Origin: Gemmatimonadota bacterium
GTDB lineage: Bacteria; Gemmatimonadota; Gemmatimonadetes; Longimicrobiales; Longimicrobiaceae
DNA: 6,231 nt
Assembly: GCA_019348475.1 (NCBI GenBank)
Contig: JAHWJJ010000287.1
Span: forward strand, 1 to 6,231
Direction of reading: 5' to 3'
Below, one piece after another: positions 1 through 5,611 of the stretch. The notes beneath the pieces were generated by a model. It was not told the origin of the DNA. It ran no database searches and saw only the letters and a list, made by a program, of their open reading frames with translations. A program made the position numbers and the translations under genes. Numbering within the stretch: the first letter of the stretch is position 1; each line of letters opens with the position of its first letter.

Positions 1-279
1 GAGGATGCTGCCGGCGAGGGGACGGGATCCGCATTTTTTGGATGGGCAGGGATCCCAGGTGTCGCGGCGGACGCCCGCCGGAGCACATCATCCACCCGAA
101 TTGCGATCTGTAAGAGGCCGCCCCGGCTGGACGCCGGACCAACAGAGGGGATCAGCCGACTTAACCGGATCCCGAAAGACAGTTGCGAAACACGATCTCG
201 GGCACGGGTGGAAGTGGGTGCCAGAACTTTGGTTTGAGATCTGGTACGAGGCAGATTGGTCCGGGTTGGATGCAGGGCC
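1..279. other. Non-coding region downstream of pgeF, no supported gene
   Basis: This stretch follows the pgeF stop and runs to the left window edge. Its G+C is visibly lower than that of the genes, and no frame shows a recognisable protein; the open frames crossing it are the wrong-strand shadow of pgeF or short random frames. It contains three GGATCC sites (25-30, 50-55 and 167-172), a run of six T at 34-39, and short GC hairpins, for example CCGGC/GCCGG at 124-138 and GGCAC/GTGCC at 201-222. The last could help end the minus-strand operon, but no clear U-tract follows it, so I do not call a terminator. I see no tRNA or rRNA. Confidence 0.6.
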
Positions 280-1068
280 TCAGGAGGGCAGTTCGCGAAT
301 GCCCAGGACGCCCATCTGCCGCGCCTTCGATCCCCCGCGGTGCGAGAAGAAGTCCGGGCCTCCGCAGCGCGTGCAGTGCGCGGAGACGCTGACCTGCTCC
401 GCAGGGAGGCCCAGCCCCAGCGCGCGCTCCGCGATGGCGGCGCGGACGTCGATCGGCGTGTTGGCGGCCGGTACGGGGAGGTGCGGGTTCACCGCCGCGT
501 GCACCTCCGGGCCCACCTCGTAGCACGCGCCGCAGATCGCCGGCCCGCAGTGCAGCCACAGCCGCTCCGGCGCGCCCTGCCAGCTTTCCACGATGCGGTT
601 GACGGCACGCTCCACGATCCCCGCCGCCGTTCCCCGCCACCCCGCGTGGACGAGCGCGACGACGGGCGACTGCGGATCGATGATCGAGACCGGCACGCAA
701 TCGGCCACGCTGACCGACAGGAGCACGCACGCCCGGTCCGTCAGGTGGCCGTCGAAGCCGTCCATCACCACGATTCCGGGCGAGCCCGCTTCGCGGTGAA
801 TCCAGAGGTCCGCCCGGTGCACCTGGCGCGCGTGCACGGCCGCGTGCATCTCCGTGGCCGCCAGCAGCGCGCGCCAGCGGTCCAGCGCCGGCCCCACCGG
901 CTGCGCTCCCGACAGCCCCAGGTCGAACGGCGCGTCCCCCCTTCCCCGCCCCGTGGTCCCCTGCGCCAGCCAGGGAAACCGCGCCTCCCATTCCGGGTGC
1001 ACCCACAGCGGCACCCCGTCGGCGGTCAGCCGCTCTGCGACGGTGCGTACCTCCAGCGCGGTGGCCAC
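280..1068 (-). CDS. pgeF: Peptidoglycan editing factor PgeF / YfiH family multicopper-type oxidoreductase (polyphenol oxidase/laccase domain)
   Basis: This 262-residue protein is close to the family's usual length of about 240-270. The family hallmarks appear in order: QVH at 82-84, DGHLTD at 106-111, SVADCVPV at 120-127, VHAGWRG at 140-146, GPAICGACYEVG at 175-186 and the C-terminal CTRCGGPDFFSHRG at 232-245. His84, Cys124 and His141 match the three metal ligands known in YfiH proteins. Family members have been described as laccase-like oxidases, as purine nucleoside phosphorylases/adenosine deaminases, and in E. coli as PgeF, which keeps wrong residues (Ser for Ala) out of peptidoglycan stem peptides. 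It is cytoplasmic, with no signal peptide. The GTG start is forced: the codon before it is the in-frame TAG stop of the upstream gene. An AGGA (plus-strand 1077-1080) lies 8 bases upstream. It is the last gene of the operon led by murA, which favours a cell-wall role. The family call is firm; the physiological substrate is inferred. Confidence 0.93.
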   Translation of the reverse strand: MATALEVRTVAERLTADGVPLWVHPEWEARFPWLAQGTTGRGRGDAPFDLGLSGAQPVGPALDRWRALLAATEMHAAVHARQVHRADLWIHREAGSPGIVVMDGFDGHLTDRACVLLSVSVADCVPVSIIDPQSPVVALVHAGWRGTAAGIVERAVNRIVESWQGAPERLWLHCGPAICGACYEVGPEVHAAVNPHLPVPAANTPIDVRAAIAERALGLGLPAEQVSVSAHCTRCGGPDFFSHRGGSKARQMGVLGIRELPS

Positions 1069-1497
1069 CTACGGCATCCTGGCTTCCGTCGGCCCCTCGG
1101 GCGCGGGTGGCGAGGCAGGCGGCGTGGAAGAGGGAAGCGAGAGCAGGGTATGCTCGTCCCCGCCCCGCCCCTTTCCCTCCAGCGCGTCCACGCGGCGCTG
1201 CAGCTCCTCCAGCTCGCGCAGCACCGCCTCGAACTCGCGGCGGGGGACGAAGTCCAGCCGCTCGCGCACGTCGCCCACGGCGTCCTGAGCGCGGTGCAGG
1301 GCGTCGCCCAGAAAGTGCTTGGCCCGCTCGGGGCTCAGGTCCCCGCGCGATCCGGCCTCCTGGATGGTTTCCTCGATCGCCTCCTTGAACGCCGTCAGCA
1401 CCCCGATCCCGGAGCGCAGCCCCTCGCCCAGGGAGGGGATCCTGCGGCCGCCCTCGGGCTGCCCGCTCGCCGGTCCACCCCTGTCGTCGTTCGCCAT
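1069..1497 (-). CDS. UbiK/BMFP-like and phasin-like coiled-coil protein
   Basis: This 142-residue soluble protein has no signal peptide. A polar N-terminus (1-25) is followed by an amphipathic helical stretch at about 27-80 with the phrase DLSPERAKHFL (53-63), resembling the Gly-x-[IL]-S/T-x-E-x-A pattern of phasin/PhaF-like proteins. Residues 82-107 (DFVPRREFEAVLRELEEL, then RRVDALE) match the C-terminal coiled coil of the BMFP/UbiK (YqiC) family, which has the form L-x-V-x-R-E-E-F-D followed by a leucine-rich helix ending in LE. A disordered Ser/Pro-rich tail (about 115-142) follows. In proteobacteria UbiK helps ubiquinone synthesis; whether that applies here is unknown, since high-GC non-proteobacteria often use menaquinone. 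The ATG at 1497 is chosen because GGAGG (plus-strand 1503-1507) lies 5 bases ahead and murA stops 11 bases upstream. The stop TAG abuts the pgeF GTG directly, implying coupled translation. The gene is secure; the function is uncertain. Confidence 0.75.
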   Translation of the reverse strand: MANDDRGGPASGQPEGGRRIPSLGEGLRSGIGVLTAFKEAIEETIQEAGSRGDLSPERAKHFLGDALHRAQDAVGDVRERLDFVPRREFEAVLRELEELQRRVDALEGKGRGGDEHTLLSLPSSTPPASPPAPEGPTEARMP

Positions 1498-1502
1498 CGC
1501 GG

Positions 1503-1507
1503 CCTCC
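1503..1507 (-). promoter_or_regulatory. Ribosome binding site of the coiled-coil gene
   Basis: The minus strand reads GGAGG-CCGCG-ATG immediately after the murA TGA. This strong Shine-Dalgarno core at 5-base spacing fixes the start at 1497 rather than at any upstream start in the same frame inside murA. Confidence 0.75.
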
Positions 1508-1508
1508 G

Positions 1509-2855
1509 TCACTTTGCGGCGCGGATGAACATCTGCCGCGCCGCGTCGTCCACCTCGGCGGCGTCGGCGCGGCTGTCGGCGCGGCGGATGTCGGCGCCCA
1601 GCGCCTGCAGCCGCTCGTCGATGCGCTCGTAGCCGCGCTCGATCTGCCCGACGTTGAAGATCTCGCTGCGCCCGTCCGCCCCCAGCGCGGCGATCAGCAG
1701 CCCCATCCCCGCGCGGATGTCGGGGCTCTCCACGATAGCGCCGTGCAGCTGCGAGGGTCCGATCACCAGCACCCGGTGCGGGTCGCAGAGCACCAGGCGC
1801 GCGCCCATCCCCACCAGCTTGTCGGCAAAGAACATCCGCGACTCGAACATCTTCTCGTGGATGAGGATGTTGCCCCGGCACTGCGTGGCCGTCACCAGCG
1901 CGATGGAGGTGAGGTCCGCGGGAAAGGCGGGCCAGGGGCCGTCGTCCACCTTGCTGATGTGGCCGCCCATGTCCAGGGTGACCTCCATCTCCTGCCCGCC
2001 GGGGATGTACAGGTCGTCGCCCCGGACCTCCACCTTCAGCCCCAGCCGCCCGAACCCGATGAGCGTGCTGTCCAGGTGATGCACCGCCGCGTCCTCGATC
2101 GTGAGCTCCCCGCGGGTGACGGCGGCCAGGCCGATGAACGACCCCACCTCGATGTGGTCGGAGGTGATGCGGGCCCGGCAGCCGGAGAGCCGCTCACGCC
2201 CCTGCACCCGCAGCGTCCCCGTGCCGATCCCCTCGATCTCGCACCCCATGGCCACCAGCATGTGGCAGAGGTCCTGGACGTGCGGCTCGGCGGCGGCGTT
2301 GCGGATGACGGTCTCGCCGTCGGCCAGCGAGGCGGCCATCACCGCGTTCTCGGTGGCGGTGACGCTGGGCTCGTCCAGGAACATGTTGCCCCCGCGCAGC
2401 CGCCCGTCCGCCTGCAGCGCCCACACCCCCGCTTCCTCGACGACGCGCGCGCCCAGCTTCTTGAGCGCCAGGAAGTGCGTGTCCACGCGCCGCCGGCCGA
2501 TCACGTCGCCGCCGGGCGGGGGAAGCTGCATTCCGCCGGCGCGCGCCAGCATCGGCCCCGCCAGCAGAATGCTGGCGCGGATGCGGGCGGCCGCGGCGGC
2601 GTCCAGCTGCGTGTTGCCCACGCTGGACGCGCGCACCCGCACCTCGTTGGGCCCGGTCCACTCCGTCTCGGCCCCCAGCACCTCCAGCAGGTTCATCAGC
2701 GTGAGCACGTCCCTGATGCGCGGGACGTTCTCCAGGAACACGTCCTCCTCCGTCAGGAGCGTGGCCGCCAGCATGGGGAGCGCGGCGTTCTTGTTGCCGT
2801 TGGGACGAATGGTCCCCTTGATCCGGTTGCCGCCGTGGACGATGAACTTGGGCAC
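1509..2855 (-). CDS. murA: UDP-N-acetylglucosamine 1-carboxyvinyltransferase with Cys->Asp active site
   Basis: This cytoplasmic enzyme transfers enolpyruvate from PEP to UDP-GlcNAc, the first committed step of peptidoglycan synthesis. The 448-residue chain is slightly longer than the usual 418-430, the excess being a polar C-terminal tail (about 422-448). Diagnostic residues are visible: Lys22-Asn23 in NGNKNAALP (19-27), Arg93 in RIRAS, Arg122 in IGRRRVDTH (119-127), Asp314 in FPADL (the general-base Asp305 of E. coli) and Arg407 in ERGYERID (the Arg397 equivalent). The loop residue that is Cys115 in E. coli is Asp117 here (PPPGGDVIG, 113-120; codon GAC at 2505-2507). Natural Cys->Asp MurA enzymes are known in mycobacteria and chlamydiae and are insensitive to fosfomycin. 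The GTG start is chosen because GGAG (plus-strand 2862-2865) lies 6 bases ahead and the MurA fold begins at once (PKFIVHGG). It is the first gene of a three-gene operon. The frame stays open far upstream, but only as a shadow of plus-strand genes. Confidence 0.97.
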   Translation of the reverse strand: MPKFIVHGGNRIKGTIRPNGNKNAALPMLAATLLTEEDVFLENVPRIRDVLTLMNLLEVLGAETEWTGPNEVRVRASSVGNTQLDAAAAARIRASILLAGPMLARAGGMQLPPPGGDVIGRRRVDTHFLALKKLGARVVEEAGVWALQADGRLRGGNMFLDEPSVTATENAVMAASLADGETVIRNAAAEPHVQDLCHMLVAMGCEIEGIGTGTLRVQGRERLSGCRARITSDHIEVGSFIGLAAVTRGELTIEDAAVHHLDSTLIGFGRLGLKVEVRGDDLYIPGGQEMEVTLDMGGHISKVDDGPWPAFPADLTSIALVTATQCRGNILIHEKMFESRMFFADKLVGMGARLVLCDPHRVLVIGPSQLHGAIVESPDIRAGMGLLIAALGADGRSEIFNVGQIERGYERIDERLQALGADIRRADSRADAAEVDDAARQMFIRAAK

Positions 2856-2861
2856 TCGGGT

Positions 2862-2865
2862 CTCC
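2862..2865 (-). promoter_or_regulatory. Ribosome binding site deciding the murA GTG start
   Basis: The minus strand reads GGAG-ACCCGA-GTG. The frame is open far upstream without homology, so this site together with the start of the MurA fold at residue 2 decides the start at 2855. Confidence 0.65.
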
Positions 2866-2886
2866 GACCTGTGGTTTGATGGAAAT

Positions 2887-2921
2887 GGGGGGTACACGCC
2901 CCGGCTTCCCGTGGGGAGCCG
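2887..2921 (-). promoter_or_regulatory. Two hairpins in the murA 5' leader (possible)
   Basis: Positions 2902-2921 form an inverted repeat, CGGCTTCC-CGTG-GGGAGCCG in plus-strand orientation, with an 8-base-pair stem (one T-G mismatch that is a wobble in only one strand's RNA) and a 4-base loop. Next to it, GGGG at 2887-2890 can pair with CCCC at 2899-2902. If transcription of murA begins upstream of these, they lie about 32-66 bases before its start codon. No U-tract follows, so this is not an evident terminator. A role in RNA stability or control is speculative; GC-rich DNA often shows such stems by chance. Confidence 0.3.
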
Positions 2922-3052
2922 CGCGCGCCGCTCGGGGGGACCGCGGGCGACGCCCCGCGCAAGGATCGTGCGCGGCACCCCACCGGCGGCAGGGGCCGCG
3001 GCGCGCCGCCCCGCGCGCCCCGGATGCGCCCAAACGCCGCGCCGGGCCTTGC

Positions 3053-3082
3053 TTGACACCGTTTCCGCGCGGTGCGTAAGAT
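3053..3082 (+). promoter_or_regulatory. Sigma70-type promoter for the P-II-like operon
   Basis: A perfect -35 box TTGACA (3053-3058) is followed by an 18-base spacer and a -10-like TAAGAT (3077-3082, 4 of 6 matches to TATAAT). It stands out against very GC-rich surroundings. Transcription would begin near 3089, giving a leader of about 35 bases before the GTG at 3124. GAGG at 3114-3117 serves as the ribosome binding site, 6 bases before that GTG. Confidence 0.7.
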
Positions 3083-3123
3083 TGCCCGACGCCCCTGACC
3101 CGACCCCCAGCGCGAGGCCGCCC

Positions 3124-3468
3124 GTGCAGCTCCTGATCGCCGTCATCAACCAGGAAGAGCGGATGGAGGAGATCCTCTCCGGGTTCCTGGAGATCGGCAT
3201 CACCGGCGCCACGCTCATCAACAGCGAGGGGATGGGGCGGCTGCTGGCGGCGGAGGTCCCGATCTTCGCCGGGCTGGAGGCGCTGGCGGGGCGCACGCGG
3301 CCGCGCAACCAGACGCTGTTCAGCGTGATGGCCGACGACAAGGTGGACCGCGCGGTGGCGCTGCTGCAGGAGGTGTGCGGCGACTTTTCCCGCCCCGCCA
3401 CGGGGATCGTGGTGACGCTCCCCGTCAACCGCGTCCTGGGCCTGAAGCCGGAGATGGCGGAGGAGTGA
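3124..3468 (+). CDS. P-II-like (GlnB-fold) regulatory protein
   Basis: This 114-residue cytoplasmic protein has the length and layout of P-II family proteins: a first strand with LLIAVINQEE (3-12), a helix, GITGATLINSEGMGR (25-39) as the second strand leading into a T-loop-like segment, then LFSVMADDKVDRAVALLQEV (65-84) and the closing PATGIVVTLPVNRVLGL (91-107), which resembles the GDGKIFV-x-PV end of GlnB. The loop at about 38-60 is shorter than in GlnB/GlnK and has no Tyr at the classic uridylylation position, so it belongs with P-II-like proteins of unknown ligand (adenine nucleotides are the usual class) rather than with true GlnB. The GTG start is preceded by GAGG at 6 bases. The stop overlaps the GTG of the nitrilase gene by 4 bases (GTGA), suggesting coupled synthesis with an amide-processing enzyme. 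The fold call is fairly sure; the ligand and target are unknown. Confidence 0.75.
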   Translation: MQLLIAVINQEERMEEILSGFLEIGITGATLINSEGMGRLLAAEVPIFAGLEALAGRTRPRNQTLFSVMADDKVDRAVALLQEVCGDFSRPATGIVVTLPVNRVLGLKPEMAEE

Positions 3469-4334
3469 CGGCCGAATGGGGGCCGCGGGTGCGGCTGCGG
3501 ATGGAGCAGTTCGCCCCCGCGCTGTGCCGCATCGACGCCAACCTGGAGCGCGTGGCCCGCGCGCAGGCGGACGCGGCGGCGGCGGGCGTTCACCTGCTGG
3601 TCACCCCGGAGCTGTCGATGACCGGCTACGACGTGCGCGACGCCGTCCACGCGCTGGCCGCCCCGGAATCGGACGCGCCGTATCCCGGGCTGGCGGACGG
3701 GCCAGACGTGGTCGTCGGGACGGTGGAGCGCGACGCGGGCTTCGTGCCGTACAACGCCGCGCTGCACCTGCGCGGCGGGCGTGTGCTGCACCGGCACCGC
3801 AAGGTGTACCTGCCCACCTACGGCGTGTTCGACGAGGGCCGCTACTTCGGCCGGGGGGACGGGGTGCGGGCGTACGACGCCGGGGGCGGCTGGCGGGTCG
3901 GGATGCTGGTGTGCGAGGACCTGTGGCACCCGGCGCTCGCCTGGCTGCTCGCCGCGCAGGGCGCCAACCTGCTGGTGGTCCAGTCCGCCGCGGCCGGGCG
4001 CGGCGTCGTCGCCGGAGGCGCGGCGGGCGGGCGCTTCGCCTCGTGGGACGCGTGGGAGCACCTGGCGCGCGCCGCCGCCATCGCGTACGGCGCCTACGTC
4101 GCGCTCGCCAACCGGGTGGGGGTGGAGGGCCCGCTCTGCTTCGCCGGGGGATCGATGATCGTGGCCCCGGACGGCGCGGTGCTGGCGCGGGGCGACGACC
4201 TGCGCGAGGACAGGATCGACGCGGAGCTGTCGCTGGACGCCGTCGCCGCCGCGCGCCGCCCCTTCGCCCACGCCCGCGACGACGACCCCCGCCTGGTCGC
4301 GCGCGAGCTGGCGCGGCTGCTGGGGGATGGATGA
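3465..4334 (+). CDS. Nitrilase-superfamily amidohydrolase of the NadE glutaminase-domain type
   Basis: This 289-residue carbon-nitrogen hydrolase has an apparently intact catalytic triad: Glu49 in LLVTPELSMTGYD (44-56), Lys113 in HRKVYLPTYGVFDEGRYF (111-128) and Cys150 in GMLVCEDLWHP (146-156). The Lys-centred LPxYGVFDExRYF motif and the CEDLW motif are typical of the glutaminase domain of glutamine-dependent NAD+ synthetase, which releases ammonia from glutamine. NRVGVEGPLCFAGGS (216-230) and the DDDPRLVAREL tail (272-282) also fit the superfamily. Here the domain stands alone; the following gene encodes what remains of the synthetase domain. I chose the GTG at 3465 because it gives a 4-base overlap with the P-II-like gene. 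A GTG at 3489 with GGGGG 6 bases upstream is also possible and would remove 8 residues ahead of the conserved start. No signal peptide. The natural amide substrate is unproven; glutamine is the best guess. Confidence 0.85.
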   Translation: MTAEWGPRVRLRMEQFAPALCRIDANLERVARAQADAAAAGVHLLVTPELSMTGYDVRDAVHALAAPESDAPYPGLADGPDVVVGTVERDAGFVPYNAALHLRGGRVLHRHRKVYLPTYGVFDEGRYFGRGDGVRAYDAGGGWRVGMLVCEDLWHPALAWLLAAQGANLLVVQSAAAGRGVVAGGAAGGRFASWDAWEHLARAAAIAYGAYVALANRVGVEGPLCFAGGSMIVAPDGAVLARGDDLREDRIDAELSLDAVAAARRPFAHARDDDPRLVARELARLLGDG

Positions 4335-4972
4335 CGGGCGGCGCGCGGAACGCCGGCCGGGTCGCGGAGGTCATCGGCGCCGTCACGCGGCAGGCGCTGG
4401 CGGACCGCGGCGGGTCGCGCATCGCGCTGCTGGACGACGGCGGACCGGAGGCGGCGCTGGCCGCGTCCATCCTGCGGGACGCGCTGGGCGAGCACGCGGT
4501 GGTTCCGGTGGATGCATCCGGTTTCGATCCCGGACCGCTGCCGCGCGGATCGACGGGGGACGCGCGGCGGGTGGAGGAGGAGCTCCGGCGGGTGCGGGCG
4601 CGGCTGATGGACGGCGCCCTCGCCGCGCATCCGGCGAACAAGACGGCGCTGCTGCTGTGCGGCGATCTGCCGCCGGAACCGCTCCTTCCGCTGGGCGACC
4701 TGTGGGCCACGGACGTGCTGGCGCTCTGCGGCGGCTGGTCCGCGCCGCCGGAGGTGGAGGCGCTGGCGCGGGACGCGGGCGGGATCGAGGTGCTGGACGG
4801 GGCGCTGCGGCGGCTGGTGGACGCGCGCGACCCGTCCGCTCCGGAGAGTCTGCCGGGCGCGATCGCGGAGCGGGTGCGGACGATGCTGGCGGCCGGGAGC
4901 GCGGCGCGCCGGTATCCGCGCATCGTCCCCAAGCTGGGCGTCCGGACGCTGTTCGCGGACCTTTACGAATGA
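4331..4972 (+). CDS. Degenerate NAD+ synthetase-like domain protein, ATP motif lost
   Basis: This 213-residue protein aligns by eye with the C-terminal synthetase domain of glutamine-dependent NadE, but the domain is shortened (usually about 260-270) and degraded. The PP-loop SGGxDS is replaced by DGGPEA (36-41) in an otherwise recognisable setting (IALLD before, ALAASILRDALG after). About 30 residues are missing between this and the region at 86-103. The region at 104-129 keeps the order of the family, KTALLLCGDL then PLGDLWATDVLAL, yet lacks the TGNKSE motif and has Ala instead of Lys in the KTxV position. The C-terminus (RRYPRIVPKLGVRT, 193-206) echoes the KRRQxPPGxKV segment. The frame is intact with no stops, so it is probably translated, perhaps as a structural or regulatory partner of the nitrilase before it, with which it overlaps by 4 bases (ATGA). 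GGGGG at 4322-4326 can act as the ribosome binding site. Enzymatic NAD synthesis seems unlikely. The homology call is inference from motifs. Confidence 0.65.
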   Translation: MTGGARNAGRVAEVIGAVTRQALADRGGSRIALLDDGGPEAALAASILRDALGEHAVVPVDASGFDPGPLPRGSTGDARRVEEELRRVRARLMDGALAAHPANKTALLLCGDLPPEPLLPLGDLWATDVLALCGGWSAPPEVEALARDAGGIEVLDGALRRLVDARDPSAPESLPGAIAERVRTMLAAGSAARRYPRIVPKLGVRTLFADLYE

Positions 4973-5000
4973 GTCTCAACTTCATCGGCATGGAACGACC

Positions 5001-5588
5001 GTGAGCCAGCCACCGCTCCTCCTCATCCAGCTCCCCGTCCAGAGCGGCTTCGAGCGCTGGGCGGACGTGGCCGCCGACGTGGCCACCATCGTCATCGCCC
5101 TGGCCCTGATCGCCGCCGGCGCGGTGGCGATCTACGGCGCGCTGAAGGTGCGCGGGATGATCAAGCGCATCCGCGGCGACTTCGACCCCGCCATCCGCAA
5201 CCTGACCGCGGCCAGCGAGCAGGCGAAGGCCATCACGGTCACGCTCCGCCGCAACGTGGACGAGCTGAGCGGGACGGTGACGCAAACGAACGACAAGGTG
5301 CGCCGCGCGACGGAAGCGGCCGAGGCGCGGCTGGGCGAGCTGAACGCCGTGCTGGGGGTGGTGCAGCGCGAGGCGGAGGACCTTTTCGTGCGCACCGCTT
5401 CCGCGGTCCGGGGCGTGCAGGCAGGGTCGGGTGCGCTGCGGGCCATCGCCCGGCGGCGGGGGGACGAGGCGTACGACGGGTGGCTGGACGACCTGCTGGA
5501 CGACGACGCCATGGACGCGGAGGACGACGTGCCGCAGATCCACGTGACGCGGACGCGCCGCACCGGCCGCGACATCTTCGACGAGTGA
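5001..5588 (+). CDS. DUF948 (YtxG-like) membrane-anchored coiled-coil protein
   Basis: This 195-residue protein has one clear transmembrane segment at about 28-48 (IVIALALIAAGAVAIYG), preceded by a short N-terminus that is not a cleavable signal. After the membrane come a basic patch (KVRGMIKRIRG, 49-59) and a long helical, probably coiled-coil region to about 135, with the heptad-like NLTAASEQAK...LRRNVDELS...TNDKVRRAT pattern typical of DUF948. The tail is very acidic (WLDDLLDDDAMDAEDD, 161-176) and ends with a basic/polar stretch. The start is a GTG overlapping by 4 bases the TGA of an 11-codon frame; GGAA at 4992-4995 lies 5 bases ahead. In Bacillus a DUF948 gene (ytxG) sits beside ytxH, as here, and is linked to general stress. 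The role is unknown; the protein is probably an envelope scaffold. The family assignment is moderately sure. Confidence 0.72.
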   Translation: MSQPPLLLIQLPVQSGFERWADVAADVATIVIALALIAAGAVAIYGALKVRGMIKRIRGDFDPAIRNLTAASEQAKAITVTLRRNVDELSGTVTQTNDKVRRATEAAEARLGELNAVLGVVQREAEDLFVRTASAVRGVQAGSGALRAIARRRGDEAYDGWLDDLLDDDAMDAEDDVPQIHVTRTRRTGRDIFDE

Positions 5589-5611
5589 CGCAACCGACCG
5601 GGGGCACACCG

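Larger units (their letters stand above)
2856..3123. other. Divergent intergenic region between murA and the P-II-like gene
   Basis: These 268 bases separate the leftward murA operon from the rightward P-II-like operon. They hold a sigma70-like promoter facing right (3053-3082), the murA leader hairpins, and further GC-rich stems such as CGCGGG/CCCGCG at 2942-2959 and a long imperfect stem around 2992-3012. I could not find a convincing promoter for murA on the minus strand, although one must lie here or upstream. No small gene is recognisable. Confidence 0.7.

Noticed and set aside
201..222. GGCAC/GTGCC hairpin downstream of pgeF as a terminator.
   Set aside because: The stem is only 5 base pairs with a 12-base loop and no U-run follows on the minus strand.
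1069..1071. TAG separating the coiled-coil gene and pgeF in the same frame, considered as a broken fusion gene.
   Set aside because: pgeF has its own GTG and an AGGA at the right distance, and both proteins are complete for their families, so a normal abutting gene pair is simpler.
256..1632. Long plus-strand open frame opposite pgeF and the coiled-coil gene.
   Set aside because: It is Arg/Pro/His-rich with no motifs and runs antisense to three well-supported genes.
2942..3012. GC-rich inverted repeats in the divergent region as a terminator or operator.
   Set aside because: Short GC stems are common by chance at this base composition, and there is no T-tract or repeated motif.
2856..4271. 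The murA reading frame stays open for about 1400 bases upstream on the minus strand.
   Set aside because: The translation there is low-complexity and antisense to the P-II-like and nitrilase genes, which have clear motifs. Long stop-free shadows are expected at this G+C.
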